Assembly (NCBI GenBank): GCA_025937835.1
Contig: JAICQO010000035.1
Location: 1 to 57,218 of the forward strand
Source of the DNA: Polyangiaceae bacterium
GTDB lineage: Bacteria > Myxococcota_A > Polyangia > Polyangiales > Polyangiaceae
DNA length: 57,218 nt
Direction: 5' to 3'
Shown here: positions 51,318 to 57,218 of the stretch, in pieces
How positions within the stretch are numbered: the first letter of the stretch is position 1
Layout: each line of letters starts with the position of its first letter
Translations under genes and position numbers: made by a program
Notes under the pieces: generated by a model
What the model was told of the DNA's origin: nothing
What the model saw: only the letters and a program-made list of their open reading frames with translations
The model's database searches: none

Positions 51318-52727
51318 CTAGCGGTTCTGGATGTGGATGGCGTGGCCGAGCGAGTGCGCCGCAGCTTCCATCATCGCCTCGCCGAGCGTCGGGTGCGGGT
51401 GGATGGAGAGCGAAATGTCCTCGGCGGTGGCCACGGTCTCGAGCGCGAGCACGGCCTCGCTGATCAGGTCGCTGGCGTTCGGACCCACGATGTGGATGCC
51501 GACCACGCGCCCGCTCTGGGTGTCGGTGATGATCTTGGTGAAGCCGTCGGTCTCGCCCATGCTCACGGCGCGCCCGAGCGCCGCGAACGGGAACTTGCCG
51601 ACCTTGAACTTTATGCCCTGCTCCTTGGCCTGCGCCTCGGTGAGGCCGGCGGTGGCGATCTCGGGCTCGGTGAAGATCACGCCGGGCACGGTGACCCAGT
51701 CCTTCGCCGACTTCTTGCCAGCCAGGACCTCGGCGCAAATCTCGCCCTCTTTCGTGGCCTTGTGGGCGAGCATCGGCGGACCGCTGACGTCGCCGATCGA
51801 GTACACGCCGCGGATGTTGGTCTCGCAGAGCTCGTTCGAGGGCACGAAGCCGCGCTGGTCGATGCTGACGCCGAGCTGTTCGAGCCCGATGTTCTTCGAG
51901 CGCGGCTTCATGCCGACGGCGACCAGCACCACGTCGCACTCGATCTTGGAGGTGCCCTCGGGGCCGGTGACGGTGACGACCGTCGACCCGTTCGGGCCCG
52001 GCTCCTGCTTCTCGGCGCGGGTGCCCTTCAAGACCTTGCCGCCGCGCTTGGTGATGGTTCGCTCGACGACCTTCGTGCAGTCGGGATCGACGCCGGGGAG
52101 CAAGCCAGGGGTGAGCTCGACGACCGTGAGCTCGGCGCCGAAGCTCTGGTAGACCATGCCGAGCTCGAGGCCGATCACGCCCCCACCGATCACGACCAGC
52201 CGCTTCGGGATCTGACGCAGGCTGACCGCCTCGCGCGCGCCGATGATGCGCTTGCCGTCGAACTCGAAGCCCGGCACCTGGATCGTCGCCGAGCCGGTCG
52301 CGATCACGATCCCCTTCTTGGCGCTGACGCGCTTCTTTTCTCCGGTTTTCGTCGTGACTTCGAGGGTCTTCGCGTCCACGAACGCGCCGCGACCTTCCAG
52401 CAGCTCACCGCCGTTGGCCTTGATCAGGCTGCGGACGTTGCTCGTCATCTTCTTGACGATGCCGTCCTTCCAGTCCTGCATCTTGTTGGTGTCGACCGAC
52501 ACGTTCTGCACCACGATGCCGTGGTCCGCGATGTGCTTGGACTTCTGGAAGAAGTGCGCGTTCGAGATCAGCGCCTTCGACGGGATGCAGCCCCAGTTGA
52601 GGCAGACTCCGCCGTACTCCTCCTCTTCGACACACAACACCTTCAGGCCGAGCTGGCCGGCGCGGATCGCGCAGGGATAACCGCCGGGGCCGCCGCCCAA
52701 CACGATGACATCGTACGAAGCTTCCAT
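51318..52727 (-). CDS. lpd: dihydrolipoyl dehydrogenase (E3)
   Basis: A 469-residue FAD enzyme that reoxidises the lipoyl groups of 2-oxoacid dehydrogenase complexes with NAD. FAD site: VIVLGGGPGGYPCAIRAG. Redox disulfide: GGVCLNWGCIPSK. NAD site: LVVIGGGVIGLELGMVY. The active-site His-Glu pair is in HPHPTLGEAMMEAAAH near the C-terminus. The ATG at 52727 follows GGAG at six bases. It lies 117 nt downstream of the E1-alpha gene on the same strand. E2 and E1-beta are not in the window. Confidence 0.96.
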   Translation of the reverse strand: MEASYDVIVLGGGPGGYPCAIRAGQLGLKVLCVEEEEYGGVCLNWGCIPSKALISNAHFFQKSKHIADHGIVVQNVSVDTNKMQDWKDGIVKKMTSNVRSLIKANGGELLEGRGAFVDAKTLEVTTKTGEKKRVSAKKGIVIATGSATIQVPGFEFDGKRIIGAREAVSLRQIPKRLVVIGGGVIGLELGMVYQSFGAELTVVELTPGLLPGVDPDCTKVVERTITKRGGKVLKGTRAEKQEPGPNGSTVVTVTGPEGTSKIECDVVLVAVGMKPRSKNIGLEQLGVSIDQRGFVPSNELCETNIRGVYSIGDVSGPPMLAHKATKEGEICAEVLAGKKSAKDWVTVPGVIFTEPEIATAGLTEAQAKEQGIKFKVGKFPFAALGRAVSMGETDGFTKIITDTQSGRVVGIHIVGPNASDLISEAVLALETVATAEDISLSIHPHPTLGEAMMEAAAHSLGHAIHIQNR

Positions 52728-52778
52728 GGCGTGCTCCGCATAGCGGAGTTATCCGCGCTGCTCAAGCGATCCCCGGAT

Positions 52779-52800
52779 TTCCGGCGAAATGTCGCCGGAA
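52779..52800. terminator. hairpin between the E1-alpha and lpd genes
   Basis: A perfect 9-bp inverted repeat (TTCCGGCGA / TCGCCGGAA) with a 4-nt loop lies in the 117-bp gap. There is no T-tract on either side, so it may be a processing or pause site, not a full terminator. Confidence 0.4.
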
Positions 52801-52844
52801 TAGCCCGAAACAAACCGACATCAGCGCGAAACGTCGCGTGTCGG

Positions 52845-53888
52845 CTACGCAAACCGAGCTAGCTGTTCGGTCAGGTGCCAGGGCGGCTCGCAGTAGACGT
52901 CTTCGAACAGCGTCTCGAGCGCAGGCGCGGGCTCGTGCTCGAGCTCGCCGAGCGCGTCGTCCACTTCGCGGTCGAGCTCCGCGTCGATCCGCTGGTCGGC
53001 GTCGGGGTCGTGCCGCGATTCGCGCACGAGGTGTCGCCGTAGCCGCTCGAGCGGGTCCCGCTTCTGCCATTGCTCGACCTCGGCCGGGTCCTGGTAGCGG
53101 GACGGATCGTCGCTCGTGGAGTGGGCACCGAGCCGATAGGTCACGCACTCGACGAGCGTTGCGCCCTGGCCGGCGCGTGCCCGCTCGAGCGCGGCGCGCG
53201 CCACCTCGAACACGGCTAGCGCGTCGTTGCCGTCCACACGCACGGCGTTCACCCCGTAGGCGAGCGCCTTGACGGCGAACGAGCTCGAGGCCGTCTGTCG
53301 GGTCGAGGGCACGCTCAGCGCGTATTGATTGTTGGTGCACACGAGCAGGGCGGGAGCTCGAAATACGCCAGCGAAATTCAGGGCGGCGTGGAAATCGGGG
53401 TGGCTCGTCGCGCCGTCGCCGAGGAACGCCACGGCCGCGTCCGAGCCGCCGCGCGCGCGCATGGCCATGGCCGCACCCACGGCCTGCGGCAGCTGCGTCG
53501 CGATCGCGCTCGACCACGACACGACCGACACCGAGCGGCTCGCGACGTGGTTCGGCATCTGCCGGCCCTTCATCGGATCTCGCGCGCAGCCGAGCAGCTG
53601 CGCGAGGTACGTCGCCACCGGCAGACCGCGCACGAACAGCGCGCCGCCCTCGCGCAACGCGGGGAATAGCCAATCGCTCGGCCGCGCCGCCAGCGCCACC
53701 GCAACGGGCGGCGCCTCCTGCCCGGTCGCCGCGCCGTAGAAGCCGATCCGCCCCTGGCGTTGCAGGGCGGTCATGCGCTCGTCGAAGCGACGCAACCGCC
53801 GCATGTGACGGTACAAGTCCGCGCGCGTCTCGAGCGGGAGCGCCGTCTCCGCGACCCCGTCGTCGTCGAGCACGCGCACGAGCTCCAC
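52845..53888 (-). CDS. 2-oxoacid dehydrogenase E1 component, alpha subunit
   Basis: A 347-residue thiamine-diphosphate enzyme subunit of the pyruvate/branched-chain 2-oxoacid dehydrogenase E1 family. The ThDP motif runs from GDGATSHPDFHAALNFAG to TNNQYAL. The conserved phosphorylation-loop region reads YRLGAHSTSDDPSRYQDPAE. 'GFYGAATGQEAPPVAVALA' is the N-terminal signature, closer to the branched-chain/AcoA-like group. The start is a GTG at 53888, 1 nt after the HEAT gene stop. The beta subunit and the E2 acyltransferase are missing next to it, although lpd follows. Substrate preference is unresolved. Confidence 0.9.
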   Translation of the reverse strand: MELVRVLDDDGVAETALPLETRADLYRHMRRLRRFDERMTALQRQGRIGFYGAATGQEAPPVAVALAARPSDWLFPALREGGALFVRGLPVATYLAQLLGCARDPMKGRQMPNHVASRSVSVVSWSSAIATQLPQAVGAAMAMRARGGSDAAVAFLGDGATSHPDFHAALNFAGVFRAPALLVCTNNQYALSVPSTRQTASSSFAVKALAYGVNAVRVDGNDALAVFEVARAALERARAGQGATLVECVTYRLGAHSTSDDPSRYQDPAEVEQWQKRDPLERLRRHLVRESRHDPDADQRIDAELDREVDDALGELEHEPAPALETLFEDVYCEPPWHLTEQLARFA

Positions 53889-53889
53889 G

Positions 53890-54926
53890 TTACTGCCCGC
53901 GCCCCGTCACTGCGTCGCCGTCGAGCAACTCGAGCGCGCGCTTCACGACCTCGGGATCGGCGCGCTCGGGGGCCTTGGCGAGCGCTTCGAGCGCGGGCCG
54001 CGCCGAGTGCAGCCGCGCACGACCGGCGGCTTCGGCTGCGCGCGTGCGGCGTCGAAAACCGAACCGCGAAAGCTCGCGCACGATCGCCGACCGCGCTCGT
54101 TCGTGGCCGAGCCGCGCCAGCGCGAGCAGCGCGTCGTGCGCCAGCAGATCGCGCAACAAGAGGCCGCCGAAGGCGCGGCGCTCGAGCCAGACCACGGCCT
54201 TTTCCAGGCGGAGCTCGCCCGCACGCTCGATCGCCGCCTGCTGATCTTCGAAGCTTGCCCCCCGCGGGCGGCCTGCGATGAGCTCCAGCAGGACACCCTC
54301 GCCGCTCGTGTCGCCGAATTGAGCGAGCGCTAGCGCCGCGGCCGCCTTGACTTTCGGGTCTCCCGTGTCCAGCGCCGCGCGAGCCCGCGCGCGAGCCAGC
54401 TCCGGCAACGCGCTGTCGGCGAACTCAGCTTCGGCCAGCCGAAACGACAAGCGCCGGATCTCCGGATCGGGATCGGTCATCGCCTCGACGATCGCGAAAG
54501 GCGCGGCCTCGGCCTTCAGCTGGTGCAGCGACAGGAGCGCCTGAAAGCGGATCGGCGCTGCCGCGTCGTGCACGGCCTCGCCGAGCACGCGCGAAACGTC
54601 GGAATCCGCCGGCTCGGCCAGCTCGCCGAGCGCGAGGATCGCAAACTGGCGGACATTCGCGGAGGCGTCGTTCTCGAAGGCAGCCAGCAGGGCGTCGCGA
54701 GCGGCGCGGACTTCGGCGTCGGCGAGGCCGAGCGCGGCCTGCGCGCGCAGCTGCTCGAGCGGTTCGTGCTCGAGCAGCCGCAAGAGCTCGTTGGAGGCGT
54801 CTGTTTCGCCGCTTCGAGCCAGGCGGACCAGGTCCGTGAGCGCCGCGGCGCGCACCGCGGGCTTTTCATGCCGAGCGTCGCGCAGCGCCGCCGCCAGATT
54901 TCGCGGAAGCGGCGCGAGCCCCAGCA

Positions 54927-54927
<1 letters not shown>
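53890..54927 (-). CDS. HEAT-repeat protein
   Basis: A 345-residue all-helical protein built of about eight to ten HEAT/PBS-lyase-like repeats, seen as recurring 'VRAAALTDLVRLARSG', 'LRAQAALGLADAEVRAARDA', 'VRQFAILALGELAEP', 'IRFQALLSLHQLKAE' and 'VKAAAALALAQFGD' segments. Such scaffolds bind proteins; no catalytic motif is seen. It has no signal peptide. The ATG overlaps the stop of the Cys-rich lipoprotein gene (TGATG), and its stop lies 1 nt before the E1-alpha start, so the three are tightly coupled in expression. Confidence 0.85.
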
Positions 54928-56044
<1,117 letters not shown>

Positions 56045-56100
56045 CCGCGGTTGTTTTGGTATTCCTTGCGGATGCGCCGCTCGTTGCATAGGCTTCGGGG

Positions 56101-57021
56101 GTGCGAGCGCCGTCCATCCGCAGGCTTCGAGACCGCGCCGGGGTCCCCGCGTGGTGGCCCGGTGCGGCCGCCGCGTGCACGGCCCTGCTCTCGCTGACGC
56201 TGGCCGCATGCTCGGCGGGCAGCACGACCTACACGTCGGACGCCGACCACGGCGCCACCCAGACCTTGATCACGATCGAGCGCCGCGAGACCGTCGGTAT
56301 CCCGGCCGCTCAGACCGAGGTCTTCGCGAGCTTCGTGCGCACCCCGCCGGACGTCGATCCGGGCGCAGTGACGCGCGTGACCGGCCTGGACCTCGGCTTG
56401 CCGGAGCTCGGCGAGTGCAGCACCGCGAGCTCGAGCCGCGACGGTTCGATCCCGCTCACGCCGCTCCGGCGCGTCGAGCTGCTCGACGCGGGCGACGTCA
56501 CGCTCGAGACCGAAGCTGGCCGGCTCGAGCTGGCGCGCCGCGCATTTCCCGCGGTAACGGACCTGATGGCGGGCATCGTGTACACGACGCGCGACCAGTC
56601 CGCCGAGCTCCCGCCGAACTCGAGCTACTCGCTCACGGTCGCCGGTAGCGCTCAGGTGCCGACCTTCGCGACGCGCGCCGACGCGCCGCCCGCGTTCGAG
56701 TCGCTGACCGTGGACGGCGTCCCGTTCGCCTCGGTCACGGAGCTCGACGCGCGCAGCGTGCTCAGCTGGTCCGCGGGCTCGGAGCGCGACACGGTGTACG
56801 TGTCGCTGCAGAGCGCCGAAGTAGCCGGTACCACCGTCTGCGCCTTCCGCGATGCCGCGGGTCAGGGGCGGATCACCGAGCGTGCCCTGCCGCCCGTGGG
56901 CAGGGCCTTGCTGTCCGTGCACCGGCTGCGTTCGGTGCTGCTCAACCCATCGGTCGGAACGGGCGAGCTGCGCTTCGACTTCGAGCAAGCCGTCCCGGTC
57001 CAGATCACGACGGCCGAGTAG
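56101..57021 (+). CDS. hypothetical lipoprotein
   Basis: A 306-residue protein with a long n-region and lipobox LTLAAC (Cys near residue 37). The mature part is beta-rich without a recognisable motif and holds two further Cys (GECSTA and TTVCAFRD) that could form a disulfide. The start is the GTG at 56101, preceded by GGGG; the long basic n-region (RRLRDRAG) is unusual but leads into a proper hydrophobic core. It lies 56 nt after the ferredoxin gene. No function can be proposed. Confidence 0.7.
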   Translation: MRAPSIRRLRDRAGVPAWWPGAAAACTALLSLTLAACSAGSTTYTSDADHGATQTLITIERRETVGIPAAQTEVFASFVRTPPDVDPGAVTRVTGLDLGLPELGECSTASSSRDGSIPLTPLRRVELLDAGDVTLETEAGRLELARRAFPAVTDLMAGIVYTTRDQSAELPPNSSYSLTVAGSAQVPTFATRADAPPAFESLTVDGVPFASVTELDARSVLSWSAGSERDTVYVSLQSAEVAGTTVCAFRDAAGQGRITERALPPVGRALLSVHRLRSVLLNPSVGTGELRFDFEQAVPVQITTAE

Positions 57022-57100
57022 TTGTTCGGCGCGGCGGGCGAGGTGGCGGCCTAAGATGCCGGGACGGACATGACCATGCCCAGAACCTTAAGGACCACCC

Positions 57101-57215
57101 GCCCGGCAAGTTTGCGGTTTTGGCGAGGCTTTCGCGAGCACCGGAGCGGAGCGTAGGTGGCTACGTGAGCACCGGAGCGCAGCGAAAACGAAGCCAAAAC
57201 CCAAAATCGCCGGGC
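57101..57215. repeat. large imperfect palindrome with internal direct repeats
   Basis: The outer arms 57101-57135 and 57182-57215 are imperfect reverse complements; both contain GCCCGGC at the outside and GGTTTTGGC further in. Between them GAGCACCGGAGCG occurs twice (57136-57148 and 57167-57179), flanking a perfect CGTAG/CTACG hairpin (57152-57165). The element looks like a dispersed repeat and may reach to the window edge. It contains no gene. Confidence 0.75.
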
Positions 57216-57218
57216 GTG

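Overview
This is a very GC-rich, gene-dense chromosomal window. It has three Hanks-type Ser/Thr kinases, an FHA-domain sigma-54 activator, TPR/PEGA envelope proteins, Cys-rich and Gly-rich lipoproteins, an S46 dipeptidyl-peptidase and a Helicase_C_3-type protein. That mix points to a myxobacterium (Myxococcota, probably Polyangiales/Sorangium-like); the assignment is inferred from gene content, not from a marker gene. I see no rRNA, tRNA, CRISPR array or intact insertion sequence.

Left part (1-14.9 kb). After the tail of a probable polysaccharide flippase come an ABC ATPase, a DUF2306 membrane protein and a small secreted protein on the minus strand, then an OmpA-type outer-membrane protein on plus. 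From 14840 down to 5098 runs a long minus-strand block: rimB-like protease, rimK, a DUF1285-like gene, serA, then rimP-nusA-ylxR(L7Ae fusion)-infB-DUF503-rbfA. A textbook intrinsic terminator sits 5 nt before the rimP start codon and may act as an attenuator of the translation/transcription-factor operon.

Middle part (14.9-29.4 kb). Seven closely spaced plus-strand genes encode a zinc-ribbon membrane protein, a methyltransferase, a di-iron ferritin-like protein, a TPR-PEGA protein, a carbohydrate-binding-like lipoprotein, a GH5-like protein that lacks its acid/base glutamate, and a Ser/Thr kinase. Facing them on minus is pyk - Ser/Thr kinase - TPR membrane protein - FHA/sigma-54 activator - ECF sigma factor. 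Between the activator gene and the ECF gene lie a near-consensus -24/-12 promoter and two matching 15-bp dyads 33 bp apart. This looks like a complete phospho-signal > FHA activator > sigma-54 > ECF cascade and is the most interesting system in the window.

Right part (29.4-57.2 kb). lysA, a Helicase_C_3 protein, an HD phosphohydrolase, a COG3146-type acyltransferase coupled to a cardiolipin-synthase-like PLD enzyme, and an M48 protease lead to a 634-bp non-coding region of degenerate 16-bp tandem repeats and a duplicated 69-bp block. Next come a kinase/PEGA gene pair with TTG starts, a second PLD protein, an EEP-family hydrolase, a lone type III secretion switch protein (SctU/FlhB family), an S46 peptidase, and a six-gene minus-strand run (Cys-rich lipoprotein, HEAT protein, E1-alpha dehydrogenase, lpd, YihY, PspA). 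A YfhL-type ferredoxin and a lipoprotein close the coding part. The last 115 bp form a large imperfect palindrome that looks like a dispersed repeat.
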